A stretch of 64,000 bases of DNA from G963675935 sp963823895 (GCA_963823895.1 CAWGNG010000023.1:310001-374000); one strand, 5' to 3'. Numbered from the stretch's first letter, positions 44,224-54,187 are shown. Numbers and translations: made by a program. Notes: a model not told the origin generated them from the letters alone.

Positions 44224-44442
44224 ATGTCCATTTTCTGCCTGGTCGACGACAAGCACGTTCCGCTGTACCGCGTCCTTTGGGCGGCAGAGTTGCCACATTT
44301 TTGCGGGAACGAGGACTGTGAACGGGAAGGCGAATATGAGATTCGGTTAGAGCAAGGGGAATCGGTGTTTGGCAGCCGTGAGGAGCGCGACGCCGTCCTG
44401 GCCGCCATCAACGCATGGAAAGAGGGCACGCCAAGTGGTTAA
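44224..44442 (+). CDS. Small acidic hypothetical protein, 72 aa
   Basis: The soluble 72-residue protein (MSIFCLVDDKHVPLYRVLWA) contains Cys and His residues that could bind a metal (PHFCGNEDCEREGEYE) and a C-terminal helix (EERDAVLAAINAWKEG). It follows the small membrane protein by 11 bp. It ends 36 bp before a palindromic repeat. Function unknown. Confidence 0.5.
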   Translation: MSIFCLVDDKHVPLYRVLWAAELPHFCGNEDCEREGEYEIRLEQGESVFGSREERDAVLAAINAWKEGTPSG

Positions 44443-44477
44443 TGCCCACTGCCTACTGACCGCTGTCCACTAGTCAC

Positions 44478-44597
44478 CGCGGGTGGCCCCGATAGCTTGC
44501 CTATCGGGGTGCCGAAGGCACGCGAGGGCTTTGGGCAAGGCATGAACCCTCTTGCGGCTGCGCCGCCCCGATAGACGAGCTATCGGGGCCACCCGCG
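44478..44597. repeat. Palindromic repeat, single-unit copy of 43161 element
   Basis: Arms CGCGGGTGGCCCCGATAG and CTATCGGGGCCACCCGCG are perfect inverted copies, enclosing one unit that is almost identical to those at 43161-43357. It has no coding capacity of its own, though a frame upstream of the exported protein gene runs through it. The 1.3-kb distance between the two copies suggests active spreading. Confidence 0.88.
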
Positions 44598-44692
44598 AGC
44601 CTACGCGCAACTGGCGCGCCTTGAGTGTGGGCCGATCGCCTAATATAACAGTCTATCGTGGGGATTGTGTTGGACAAACCCGCATCACGCCT

Positions 44693-46288
44693 ATGATCAT
44701 CCGCAGCCAAGGCCCACGTATCTACATCGGGTTGATCTTCGGCCTGTGCTGGCTGGCCCCTGCGCCGGCGGCGCTGGCACACTCCCTATCGATGGTGGAG
44801 GGCGAGGCGCTGGTACATCGCGACATGGTTGAACTCACCATCAAAGTGCGGCCAGAAGACATCCTGCTCTCCGCCGGCATGACCTTTATCATCGCAGATC
44901 GCATCGAAAAAGCCGTGATTGTCAAAGGCGCGGAAGCGCACAAGAAGTTCCTGCTCGACGGCTTGATCCTTAGCGATTCCGACGGGCGGAGGCTGGCCGG
45001 CAAGGTTACCAAGATGGAATTATTCGCCGTGCCAAACGCCGGCTTGCGGCTGGAGGATCTGATTCTGAAGACGGCCGTTTATCATCTCGAATATCCGTTG
45101 GCCAGGCCGCCGGCCAGGCTAGGCTTTCGACATCATTTCAATACCGGCGCGGTCGCCATGCCGGTGGTTGTGGAGATGTCGGTGCTCCGCGACGGAGAGA
45201 CAACCGCCACGCTGATCCCCGTCCCGGAGGGTGAGAAGGCCGAATACGTCGCCTTCGATTGGTCGCAAACGCCCGGGCTCGGCGGATCGGCGGCTCGGGA
45301 ACGGTCCGCGCCGGCGAAACCTGCCACACTCGAAGCCGCCGAGGCGTTCGTCTATATCCAGAACGACGAAGTCCGCGTCGAAATCCTCATGCCATTGCCG
45401 ACGCTGGAAACCTGGCAAGCGGTGCCACGAAACAACAAGGATGTTCTCGAAGTCGCCGAACAGACCGCCGCGCGTACCCGGCTGGAAGCCTTGTTCACCA
45501 GGCACAACGAGCTGAGGATCGACGGCGTGGCCGTGCGACCGAAGCTTGGCCAGTTCGACTTTTTCGGCATCGATTTCAAAGAGCTTGCCGCACGTCCCGA
45601 ACGGAGGCGGCTTGCTGCCGCAACCGCGCGGGTCGGCGCGATCCTAACCTATTCGACCAAGGGCGCGCCGCGTCACGTCGAGTTGAAGTGGACGTTGTTG
45701 AACGACAAGGCCCCGGCAGTTCGCGCGGTCGTCTTTGCCTACGACAAAGGCTCTCGCTTCTCGTTCACGTCGGAGCAGCCGACGTTCGCGTGGGACAGTC
45801 CCGGCGCCGCGCCGCTGCTAAAGATCGACTCCGTTTCCTCCGAGCAAAACGCTGCCGACAACGCGGCCCGCGCCGCTCTGGCCGAGACACTGTTGCGCAA
45901 CGTCTATCGCGGCTTCGACTATAGCAGCGAATCCGATATCTACGACGCGCTGGCCCAGAGCGTCGCCGGCGACTTGCTGACCGACCTGTACCTGAAGATC
46001 AAGCAGGGCCTCGTCGTGCAGGAGCAGGGTGGAGCGGTCGCCCGCGTCCAGGAGGTCAAAGTCACCAGGTCGGAGCCGGCCGCGGACAAGGCCGAAGGCG
46101 GTTTTGTGGAGCGCGTCACGTGGCGGGTGACGGGCACCATCGAACACTGGGGACACCTCCACACGCGGGTCAATGAATACACGGCCGACCTCGGCATTAC
46201 CGCGCAGGGCGGCGCGTGGAGAATCGTCTCGATGAGCGTGGTACGGCAAAGCCAGGTTCGCGACGCAATCTCATTGAGGAAACTCTGA
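44693..46288 (+). CDS. Exported protein of an ABC-transport gene set
   Basis: The 531-residue protein starts at ATG 44693 with a signal peptide (IGLIFGLCWLAPAPAALAHS). The mature part is rich in beta strands and lacks further membrane segments: VEGEALVHRDMVELTIKVRP, LEYPLARPPARLGFRHHFNT and WRVTGTIEHWGHLHTRVNEY. I do not recognise a family. The ATPase gene begins 3 bp after the stop, so it is the first gene of a three-gene operon with an ABC ATPase and a permease/metal-binding fusion. A role as periplasmic partner is plausible. Confidence 0.7.
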   Translation: MIIRSQGPRIYIGLIFGLCWLAPAPAALAHSLSMVEGEALVHRDMVELTIKVRPEDILLSAGMTFIIADRIEKAVIVKGAEAHKKFLLDGLILSDSDGRRLAGKVTKMELFAVPNAGLRLEDLILKTAVYHLEYPLARPPARLGFRHHFNTGAVAMPVVVEMSVLRDGETTATLIPVPEGEKAEYVAFDWSQTPGLGGSAARERSAPAKPATLEAAEAFVYIQNDEVRVEILMPLPTLETWQAVPRNNKDVLEVAEQTAARTRLEALFTRHNELRIDGVAVRPKLGQFDFFGIDFKELAARPERRRLAAATARVGAILTYSTKGAPRHVELKWTLLNDKAPAVRAVVFAYDKGSRFSFTSEQPTFAWDSPGAAPLLKIDSVSSEQNAADNAARAALAETLLRNVYRGFDYSSESDIYDALAQSVAGDLLTDLYLKIKQGLVVQEQGGAVARVQEVKVTRSEPAADKAEGGFVERVTWRVTGTIEHWGHLHTRVNEYTADLGITAQGGAWRIVSMSVVRQSQVRDAISLRKL

Positions 46289-46291
46289 ACC

Positions 46292-46960
46292 GTGATCGCC
46301 GTCAACGACCTTGATTTTCAGTTTCCGCAGTCGGATTTCCGGCTGACGGTCCCTTCCTTGAACGTTGCCACCGGCGAGCGCATGGCGATCGTCGGCCCCA
46401 GCGGTTCCGGCAAGACCACCTTGTTGCACTTGATCGCCGGCATCTTGACGCCGGCGAAGGGTACGATCCGCGTACGGGACCAAACGGTAAATGCGTTAGG
46501 CGACGCCCGCCGCCGAGCGTTTCGCGTGGCCAACATCGGACTGATGTTTCAGAGCTTCGAGCTGGTCAGCTACCTCGACGTGTTCGAGAACATTCTCCTG
46601 CCCTACCGGCTGAATGCGGCTTTGCGGCTCACGCCGGACGTGCCGCGCCGAGCCGCACAACTCGCCGCCGAGACCGGGCTGGCGCACCGGCTGCGGTACT
46701 TTCCGCACCGGCTGTCGCAGGGCGAGAAGCAGCGCGTCGCCATCTGCCGCGCCCTGCTGCCCGACCCGCCGCTGTTGCTGGCCGACGAGCCCACCGGCAA
46801 TCTCGATCCCACGGCCAAGCATCAAGTTGTCGATCTGCTGTTTGGACAGCTCGACCGCACCGGCGGCACGCTGCTGATGGTGACCCACGACATGGAGATC
46901 GCCGCGCGTTTCCCGCGCGTCATCAATTGTCGCGACTTCGCGGCGGGAGGGGCGCAATGA
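46292..46960 (+). CDS. ABC transporter ATPase, LolD/MacB type
   Basis: The 222-residue ATPase has all motifs: Walker A GPSGSGKTTLLHLIAG, Q-loop in NIGLMFQSFELVSYLDVFEN, the signature LSQGEKQRVAICRALL, Walker B PPLLLADEPTGNLDP and the H-loop in LLMVTHDMEIAARFP. The size and the DEPTGNLD segment place it in the LolD/MacB/FtsE group, which pairs with FtsX-type permeases. Translation starts at GTG 46292. Its TGA overlaps the permease ATG (ATGA), indicating coupling. Confidence 0.93.
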   Translation: MIAVNDLDFQFPQSDFRLTVPSLNVATGERMAIVGPSGSGKTTLLHLIAGILTPAKGTIRVRDQTVNALGDARRRAFRVANIGLMFQSFELVSYLDVFENILLPYRLNAALRLTPDVPRRAAQLAAETGLAHRLRYFPHRLSQGEKQRVAICRALLPDPPLLLADEPTGNLDPTAKHQVVDLLFGQLDRTGGTLLMVTHDMEIAARFPRVINCRDFAAGGAQ

Positions 46961-48989
46961 AACCCGTCCTGCTGTTGACGCTGCGTTATCTGCGGTTCAA
47001 CAAGATCAAGACCGCCATCCTCGTCTTTAGCGTTGCCGTTGCGGTATTCCTGCCGCTGGCGGTGAACTTGCTCGTGCGCGAGTACCAGCGCGATCTGCTG
47101 GCACGGGCCAAAGCCACGCCCTTGATCGCCGGGGCGCCCGGCAGCCGGCTCGATTTGGTTCTGCACGCGCTCTATTTTCGCGGCAAGCTTGCACACGACC
47201 TTGCGATGAGCGATCTGAACGCGATCAACAGCAGCGGTTTGGCGATGGGTCTGCCGATCCTCAATAAGTTCGCGGCGCGCGGCCTGCCCATCGTCGGCAC
47301 GTCCTTGGAGTATTTCGATTTCCGCGGCCTGCACGTGGCCAACGGTGCTGGCATGATTCGGCTCGGCGATTGCGTGCTCGGCGCGGCGGCGGCCAAGACG
47401 CTCGGCTTGCGGCCCGGCGAGACGCTGATGAGCGACCCGGAAAATGTCTTCGACCTCGCCGGGTCATATCCGATCAACATGCACGTCACCGGCATCCTCG
47501 CGGCGAGCGGCACGGCCGACAACGGAGCGGTGTTCGTCGATATCAAGACCGTCTGGCTCATCATGGGGATCATGCACGGCCATCAGGATGCGGCGACGGC
47601 CGATGCGAGTTTGCTGCTGCAACGCGACCCCAAGAATGTCACGGCCAGCGCGGCCTTGCTCCCGTATCAGGAAGTAACGCCCGAAAACGTCGGATCGTTC
47701 CACGTACACGGCGACCCGGCGACGTTTCCGATTGGCGCGGTCGTGGTCGTGCCGCACGACGAGAAGTCCGCGGCGATCCTGAGGGGCGCTACCAGGACCC
47801 AAAGGCGACGGTGCAACTGTTGGCGCCGCAGCAGGTCGTCGCCGAGACGCTCGACCTGGTCTTTCGCGTGAAGCGGTTCTTCGACGCCCAGTCGCTGCTG
47901 GTCGCGGTGGCAACGGGGCTGCTCTTGGCGCTGGTTGTCCTCCTGTCGCTCAGGCTGCGGCGGGGCGAGATGGAGACGATGTTCAAGATCGGCTGCGCGC
48001 GGCGAATGGTGTTCTGGCTGCAGGCCACGGAGATCCTGATCGTGCTGACGGCGGGCGCCGCCATCGCATCCGTGCTTGCCTGGATGACGGTCTGCTGGCT
48101 GAGCCTTTCGGGACCACCGGCTGCCGCCGCCGCGCCCGTCGTTTCGCCGTCGGCCGGCGTCCGCAAGCGCGTCGCGGTCGTCAACTATCCGTTGCAGTAT
48201 TTTACGCGGCGCATCGCCGGCGATCGTGTGGAGATCGTCTTCCCGGTGCCGCGTGAGGAGGATCCCGCCTTCTGGAAACCGCGGGAAGCAGATATTCGGC
48301 AATACCAGCAGGCCGACGTCATTTTTCTCAACGGCGCGGAATATGCGAAGTGGCTGCCGGCCGCCGTATTGCCGCTCACGAAGCAAGTCGTGACCTCACG
48401 GTCGTTTGCCGACCGCTACGTCCAGAATGGAGAAGTTATCACGCACAGCCACGGCCCGCAAGGCATGCACAGCCACGGCCTTATCGACTTCAACACGTGG
48501 ATGGACCCGCAGCAGGCGGCTTTGCAGGCGGAGGCGATTCACGACGAACTCGTCCGTCTCGTGCCGGACGCGGCCAAGGATTTCGATGTTAATTTGGAGG
48601 CGTTAAAGAAAGATCTGGCGGATCTCGATAGGCTGTTGGCCGCCGCCTCGTTGCAGCTCGGCAAGTCGCCGCTCTTGGGTTCGCATCCGGTCTATCAATA
48701 CACCGCACGCCGTTATGGCTGGAATTTGCAGGCGGTGCATTGGGAGCCCGATGAAATGCCGACGGAAGCCGAATGGCAGAAATTGAAGGCAATGTATGCC
48801 AAGCACCCCGCCAGGTTGATGATCTGGGAGGAAGACCCGCTGCCCGCCGTCGCCAGTCGTCTGCGCAAGATGGGTATCGAACCGGTCGCCTTTGAAACCT
48901 CCGCGAATGTTCCGGCCTGCGGTGATTATCTGAGTGCCATGAAAGCCAATGTTAAACGCCTTGACGCCGCTTTGAAAAAGTCTAAATGA
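46957..48989 (+). pseudogene. FtsX/MacB-type permease fused to ZnuA-like metal-binding domain, frameshifted
   Basis: The first frame begins with a permease helix (IKTAILVFSVAVAVFLPLAV) and a periplasmic domain. Near 47790 the signal moves to another frame (RYQDPKATVQLLAPQQVVAE), followed by two membrane helices (LLVAVATGLLLALVVLLSL, TAGAAIASVLAWMTVCWLSL). The same frame continues through a Pro/Ala linker into a ZnuA-type binding protein: KRVAVVNYPLQYFTRRIAGD, HSHGPQGMHSHGLIDFNTWM (His-rich loop and metal-site His) and SPLLGSHPVYQYTARRYGW. One missing G in AGGGGCGC explains the break; restored length is about 677 residues. A permease carrying its own zinc/manganese-binding domain is unusual. 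Confidence 0.75.
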
Positions 48990-49207
48990 CGTACAACAAA
49001 GGTTGTCATCGTCTGCTCGATAGTCCGAAGCACCCGTGGCGCGTGAGACAGGGTAAGAAAACACCATTGTGTAGCATCACGGCCCAGAGAATCCTGCTTC
49101 ACCTTTCGGAAATGCTCTTCACGGGTTGTGCCCGTTCTCGGAACTCAAAGAGGCAGGAGCGGCGATTCTGCCGCCCCTGCAAGCCAGACATTACTCCATT
49201 GGCCGGG

Positions 49208-49588
49208 TCAATTCGTAGGCGGATCGCGGCGGACCTTGCGGCCCGGTTTCACCGCGGCGGCATTGGCGTCAACCGCTTCCTGCCACTGGTTTTCTTCGTC
49301 GTCGAAATGATCCAGCCGCTCGACAACGATGCGTTTTTCTACCTGGCAGTAGCGGCCCAGCACATCGCCGATGTCCAGCCTGCCCCCTACGCGACGGTGG
49401 GCCCGATACTGGGCGCAGCCCAGTCTCGCCAAAACCGACGGGTAGGCGATCGCCTCCTTGTCGAGCTCGACGAGCCTCGCGTAGGCGGCGAAGCTACTGG
49501 CGACGACGCACTGTAATGCCTCGGTACGGGACTCGGGATCGTAGTGCTGGAAGGTGATGCGAGCATGGGTGATGACGGCCGACAGCAC
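49208..49588 (-). CDS. Planctomycete-type hypothetical protein, probably C-terminally truncated
   Basis: The 126-residue frame contains segments I associate with a planctomycete family of unknown function: SAVITHARITFQHYDPESRT, ALQCVVASSFAAYARLVELD, YRAHRRVGGRLDIGDVLGRY and VVERLDHFDDEENQWQEAVD. Family members are usually longer, with a DNA-binding-like tail, so this copy ends early (PGRKVRRDPPTN). It may be a remnant. No ribosome site is obvious before 49588. The 218 bp upstream of it to the ABC gene set holds no clear gene. Confidence 0.5.
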   Translation of the reverse strand: MLSAVITHARITFQHYDPESRTEALQCVVASSFAAYARLVELDKEAIAYPSVLARLGCAQYRAHRRVGGRLDIGDVLGRYCQVEKRIVVERLDHFDDEENQWQEAVDANAAAVKPGRKVRRDPPTN

Positions 49589-49627
49589 GCTGAAATGGAT
49601 TGATCGCGTCGTTCTGAACCCTGAAAA

Positions 49628-50675
49628 CTAAACTCGTCGGCGTCGCCAAGCGTAGGCGAGCAAACCAGCGGCACCGGTGCCCAATAACAATAGGGTGGAA
49701 GGTTCAGGAAGGGAGGCTGCGTCGAGGACGAACAGTCGATGGTCCGTCACACCCGTTTTGTATCCATCCACATAAAGCCGGCTATCCCCATCTGCCATAA
49801 CTCCCTCATTCGCGATATAGCCGTCGGGAAGCGTGAACGCGCCCAATTGCGTGGCCCCCGTATCGTTGTAAGCGAGAATTTCGCCACTACTACCCCCCCA
49901 TGATATAGATACGGTCCAGTTTGTTGTCGGCGACTATATCCCCGTGGCCTCCAAGGGAGAACGTCTGCTCAACAGCTTCTGTCCAGCCATTCAACACGTC
50001 GCCCGTCCCGGGGTTTGAGATCCCATAGACTTGATTTGTGATGTCGTTGACCGACGTCACAGCGATATTCGACAGTTGGCCCAAATATGCCGGTGGCGAT
50101 TCTCGCAAGACATCTGCGCTCACAACACCGCTTTGGCCCCTGTCCCAGTAATACCTGCCCGTGGCCTTGTTGTAGACTACGTTGCTGCCGACGGGATCGT
50201 GGTATAACGATGTTACGGTTTTCGATGCTTCGTTGTAGATCTGAAAAGTGTCATTGCCTTGCGTGCTGACGCCGAAGGTGCCATTTCCCGCTGCCAGCGC
50301 GCCGCCGATGCCGGTGATCGGTTGGCTGTCGTATAGGGTATCGTCTGGGTTGTACACGAACAGGGTGTCGCCGTAACCATTCGTCGTCGCGTAGCGGCCG
50401 GTAACGACATCGACGGCTACACCTCCACCGTAGGCGAGCGACTGTGAGGTCATAGCGGCGGGATTGGAGGCGTTGACCCGTATCAAGCCCGATGAGCCGC
50501 CCATTCCCTCGGAAATGTACACCTGACTGCCATTGGGGTTCACAGCGAACCCGCCCACACCTCCAGCCTCATAAAAATCGAAGGTTCCCAGTACCGTAGA
50601 CGGCAAGGCCGTCTGATTCATGGCAGCAAGAATCGCCATTGTCAAAACACATGTGGACATTGTAAAGCGTTTCAT
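49628..50675 (-). pseudogene. PEP-CTERM secreted protein, frameshifted in a G7 run
   Basis: The gene starts at ATG 50675 with AGGAA 7 nt upstream and a signal peptide (RFTMSTCVLTMAILAAMNQT). The body has beta-propeller-like repeats (VGGFAVNPNGSQVYISEGMG, GGGVAVDVVTGRYATTNGYG, GNGTFGVSTQGNDTFQIYNE). At 49887-49893 a run of seven G leads to an early TAG; with six G the frame continues SSGEILAYNDTGATQLGAFT to the sorting signal LPEPSTLLLLGTGAAGLLAY plus RRRR. That signal directs exosortase-dependent processing at the outer envelope. It is either a sequencing error or a slippery-tract switch. Confidence 0.8.
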
Positions 50676-50803
50676 GTTAGGTTTCCTGATTTGAGTGAGC
50701 AACGGGTTCGTTCGGGTCAGTCACAAAGTCTTGCATCAGACAGCGGTTCAATTCATTAGCGGACTCCTTTCAAAAGAGTGAAAGGTGATCGTTCACAGGG
50801 CGT

Positions 50804-53134
50804 TTACTCCCAGCAGGCATGCTGGCTGTCGCGTCCTTCCTTTTCCGAACTCGACTGTGGGCTATCAAAAAGCCCGTCGAGATCGTACAGCCAATCCACC
50901 TTGGCTGAATTGGACGGGGCAAACGGGCTTGCTGTGGAGAACAAGGCGTTCTTGGCGGCACTAGACGAGGCGCTCAAGGCAAACGAACCGCTGGAACTCG
51001 ACACGTTGCCGGCCTTGTCGGTTGCGGTGATCGTGTACGTGTGGTTGCCGGACGCGAGCGAGCCGTAAGACGCCGAGAAGTTCACGCCCGATATGGCGGT
51101 GTAGGGACCGCCCACGTTCGACACGGATATCCCGTCAATCTTGAGCGTAGAGCTTGCCACGCCATCAGGGTCTGCAGCGTTCCAACTTATCTTCCCCTTT
51201 GCCTGCGACACCACCACGCCGCTGATCGTCGGGCCTGGATTGGTCACCAGGGTGAACGAGCCAGTGTACTGCGACGAGTTACCGAGCTTGTCGGTCGCGG
51301 TGATCGTGTAGGTGTGATTGCCGGCGGCCAGCGCGCCGTAGGATGCCGAGAAATTGACGCCGGACGCCGCGGTGTAGGGACCACCGACGTTGGGCACGGC
51401 CTTGCCGTCGATTTGCAAGGTGGAACCTGCCACACCATCGGAATCAACGGCATTCCAACTTATCTTTCCCTTCGCCTGCGACACTGTGACTTGGCTGATC
51501 GTCGGGCCGGTGTTCGCAGCCGTCACTACGTTGAATATGCCCGTGTTGCTGGAACTGACGCCGTTCGAGTCTGTCGCCGTGATCGTATACGAGTGGCTGC
51601 CGACCCCATACTTTCCGATCGGGCAGGAATAGTACAATCCGCCGTAGGGGCCGTTGATCGGCTTGATTTTCGTGCCGTCGATGGCCAAAGTTTGCGAGGC
51701 AATGCCCAGCGAGCTTGCGGCAGCCCAAGTGATCTTGAGCTTCTCGTTGGACTCTAACTTGCCGTTCTGTGGCGTGGCTTCGGCAGCGACCACGCTGCCA
51801 ATGACCGGACCGGGATCGTACTCATAAGCGCCGATGTCGATCGTGGCTGTACCGTCGCCGTTGCCGTCAACAATGCGGGCGTCGCCGCGTTGGTCAGTGG
51901 CGGGCGCGCCGGAGTTGTTGCCGGCATCGATGGCGGGGCTGCCGGCCAACAGGGCCATGGTCAGCGTCGGCCCGCCGTTGTCTTGCAGCGGCCCGAGCTT
52001 GGGATCGATCGGGCTGGCGGAAGTGCCCACCAAGTCGCCGTTGACGCCGTTGGTCACGCCAGTTGCATTGCTGCCGTACGCAATGAGGTTGTTGCCTTGC
52101 GATGTGACGGAGCCGCTGAGTGTCGCCGACACAATGGTGTTCTTGAGCGTGAGGGAGGAGTACGATAAAGCGCTAAACCAAATCGTGGAAGAAACGATAT
52201 TCACCGCGCCGGCGGAGACTCGGTTGCTAAAGAAGGTGGAGTTGGTGATCGCCAAGGTCCCGCCGCTCATCACGAATCCACCGGCCGAATTGCCATAAAA
52301 CGTCGAGGCAACAATGGACCAGGTGCCGCCACTCGCGTCTACACCGTCCGGGTAGTAATAAGCATTGTACGTAGCGGTGTTGTTGCTAATCGTGCAACCG
52401 CTGATAACGTTCGTGCCATAGGTACTGGAGCTATAGACGCCGGCGCCTTCAAAGGCCGCGTGGTTATCGGAGATAATCGTATTGTAAAGCGCCAACGGTC
52501 CAGTGGTGCAAATGCCGCCGCCGTAATGTGCCAGCAAGCCCTCGCCTGCCGTGTTCCCCGTAACGCAGCAATTCCTCAGCGTCAGGGTCCCCGAATTGTA
52601 AATTCCGCCTCCTCCCATCGTGAGGGGGGAAATTTGACTGTGGACACATCCCCCGGTGATCGTGAGGTTTTCAAGCGTAAGCGTGGAGAAGTTCTGAAGG
52701 ACGCGATCGATCCCATTCCCATTGATGATCGTCGCGTTGCGTCCGGCGCCGATGATCGTTAGCGGGTCGGTAACGTCCAGATCCCCTATGGCCGAGGTGT
52801 CGTCGAGATCACTGCAGCCGGTAGGGTTTTTTAGCGTCAGCCCGTAAGTGCCGGCGTTTAGGATGATTGTATCCGGACCCGGATTGGCGTTGGCTAGGAT
52901 GATCGCTGCTCGGAGCGGAAGGTCGCCAATAACGCCAACAGCGCAGTCGCTGGTGTTGTTTGCGTAATACGTGGACAGCAACATCCGCGGTTCGAGCCAT
53001 TCCAGACGCAGTGGATGGCAGCCTTGCACTCCCCGAGACCGCTTTTTCCAACCGCTCATTTTCCGAGACCGGTTATTCATACCGGCGCTCGTCAACTGCG
53101 TGACACAACAGCAAAAACGATGAAATGGAAACAT
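50804..53134 (-). CDS. Exported beta-helix protein with LEPRMLLS motif and Ig-like repeats
   Basis: The protein of about 776 residues has the planctomycete N-terminal targeting motif (PLRLEWLEPRMLLSTYYANN) instead of a normal signal peptide. Residues about 60-400 form a right-handed beta-helix (LTLENLTITGG, GTLTLRNCCVTGNTAGEG, ISDNHAAFEGAGVYSS, TISNNTATYN) and end in the 'choice-of-anchor' segment GSPAIDAGNNSGAPATDQRG with DIGAYEYD. Then come three Ig-like repeats (GVGSHSYTITATDSNG, AAGNHTYTITATDKLG, ASGNHTYTITATDKAG). I chose ATG 53134 for its AAAAGG upstream; a TTG lies at 53161. It probably acts as a surface or matrix protein. Confidence 0.82.
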   Translation of the reverse strand: MFPFHRFCCCVTQLTSAGMNNRSRKMSGWKKRSRGVQGCHPLRLEWLEPRMLLSTYYANNTSDCAVGVIGDLPLRAAIILANANPGPDTIILNAGTYGLTLKNPTGCSDLDDTSAIGDLDVTDPLTIIGAGRNATIINGNGIDRVLQNFSTLTLENLTITGGCVHSQISPLTMGGGGIYNSGTLTLRNCCVTGNTAGEGLLAHYGGGICTTGPLALYNTIISDNHAAFEGAGVYSSSTYGTNVISGCTISNNTATYNAYYYPDGVDASGGTWSIVASTFYGNSAGGFVMSGGTLAITNSTFFSNRVSAGAVNIVSSTIWFSALSYSSLTLKNTIVSATLSGSVTSQGNNLIAYGSNATGVTNGVNGDLVGTSASPIDPKLGPLQDNGGPTLTMALLAGSPAIDAGNNSGAPATDQRGDARIVDGNGDGTATIDIGAYEYDPGPVIGSVVAAEATPQNGKLESNEKLKITWAAASSLGIASQTLAIDGTKIKPINGPYGGLYYSCPIGKYGVGSHSYTITATDSNGVSSSNTGIFNVVTAANTGPTISQVTVSQAKGKISWNAVDSDGVAGSTLQIDGKAVPNVGGPYTAASGVNFSASYGALAAGNHTYTITATDKLGNSSQYTGSFTLVTNPGPTISGVVVSQAKGKISWNAADPDGVASSTLKIDGISVSNVGGPYTAISGVNFSASYGSLASGNHTYTITATDKAGNVSSSSGSFALSASSSAAKNALFSTASPFAPSNSAKVDWLYDLDGLFDSPQSSSEKEGRDSQHACWE

Positions 53135-53161
53135 GGTCGGACGCCTTTTCGATAGAGCCAA

Positions 53162-53563
53162 CGCATAGACGCCGGAGTTGAAATAGAGTAAGAGGGAAGA
53201 AGGACAAAGGGTTATCCGGGCCCAACTCCTGTTCCCGACATAAAGGCCACGGTTTTTCCGAAATCAACTCCCCAGAGTTAGTGCTAATGGGTTATCTATG
53301 CTGGAAATCAGAAATTTGCCTGTCTCGGACCACCTCTTTTTTATTAAGCAGGAAGTCAAGAGAGGATTTTCAAGGGGGCGCTTTCTTGCTTGACTTCTTA
53401 AGAAGCGTCCTAGCACTGGGTTTTATGCGTGCTCCTTCGGTAGGCCTTCGGGTGCTGGGCGAGGGTTGGGTTCGGAGAGTTGCGGACGCCCAACACCTTG
53501 ACGAAAGAGCGTCAAGAAACAATAATGTCGGCCGTAGTCGCCTGCCTGATTGGGGGAGTTGCC
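53162..53563. other. Divergent intergenic region with hairpins
   Basis: This 402-bp AT-richer gap lies between the beta-helix protein and the sigma factor gene and should hold both promoters. GAAGTCAAG near 53358 pairs with CTTGACTTC near 53390. Closer to the sigma gene, CTTGACG-AAAGAG-CGTCAAG (53497-53516) is a perfect 7-bp hairpin. No gene is seen. Confidence 0.5.
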
Positions 53564-54187
53564 ATGGCCGATCAAGGGTCAGTTACCCAGTTGATTCAGG
53601 GTTTTTGTGACGGCGATGGAGAGGCGTTTGCGAGCTTGCACGCCCGCTACTGGCCGATATTGGTCGAGATCGCGCGCCGCAAGCTGCACGGGGTGCCGCA
53701 ACGGGTCGCCGACGAAGAAGACGTCGCCCAACAGGCCTTCTGGTCATTCTATCGTAGCGTCCGCAGCGGGCACCTGCCCAATTTGGCCAGTCGCCACGAC
53801 CTGTTGGCGGCCCTGACACACGTTACGGCCTGCAAAGCCATTAACCAAATCGAGCATGAATTACGGACGTTGAAGCGCGGAAAAGGCCGCGTGCGGGGTG
53901 AGTCGGCCCTGGATTATTTGGCCGGCCAGTCGTCGGCGCGGCTCGGCCTGCAACAAGTGGCCGGAACCGCCCATCTTCCCGACGACGAGGCCCTGCTCCG
54001 CGATTGTTATGACTGCTATCTCAACCGACTGCCCGAGCCGGTGCGCGAAGTCGCCCGCCTGCACTTGGCGGGTCTGTCGAATCGCGAGATCGCGGCGGAA
54101 CTGGACTGCGTCGAGCGGACGGTGGAACGCAAGCTGGCCTTGTTGCGCAGCCAATGGCGGACCCTGGCGACCGAAAAACTGGCCTAG
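53564..54187 (+). CDS. ECF-family RNA polymerase sigma factor
   Basis: The 207-residue protein has sigma region 2 (GFCDGDGEAFASLHARYWP, PQRVADEEDVAQQAFWSFYR, with the -10-binding helix) and region 4 (RLPEPVREVARLHLAGLSN, REIAAELDCVERTVERKLAL, the -35-binding HTH). It belongs to the planctomycete ECF group that is often next to Ser/Thr kinases. ATG 53564 follows GGGGGAG; longer starts exist at 53525 and 53480. The kinase gene begins 85 bp downstream, so signalling to the sigma factor by the kinase is likely, by genomic analogy. Confidence 0.92.
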   Translation: MADQGSVTQLIQGFCDGDGEAFASLHARYWPILVEIARRKLHGVPQRVADEEDVAQQAFWSFYRSVRSGHLPNLASRHDLLAALTHVTACKAINQIEHELRTLKRGKGRVRGESALDYLAGQSSARLGLQQVAGTAHLPDDEALLRDCYDCYLNRLPEPVREVARLHLAGLSNREIAAELDCVERTVERKLALLRSQWRTLATEKLA

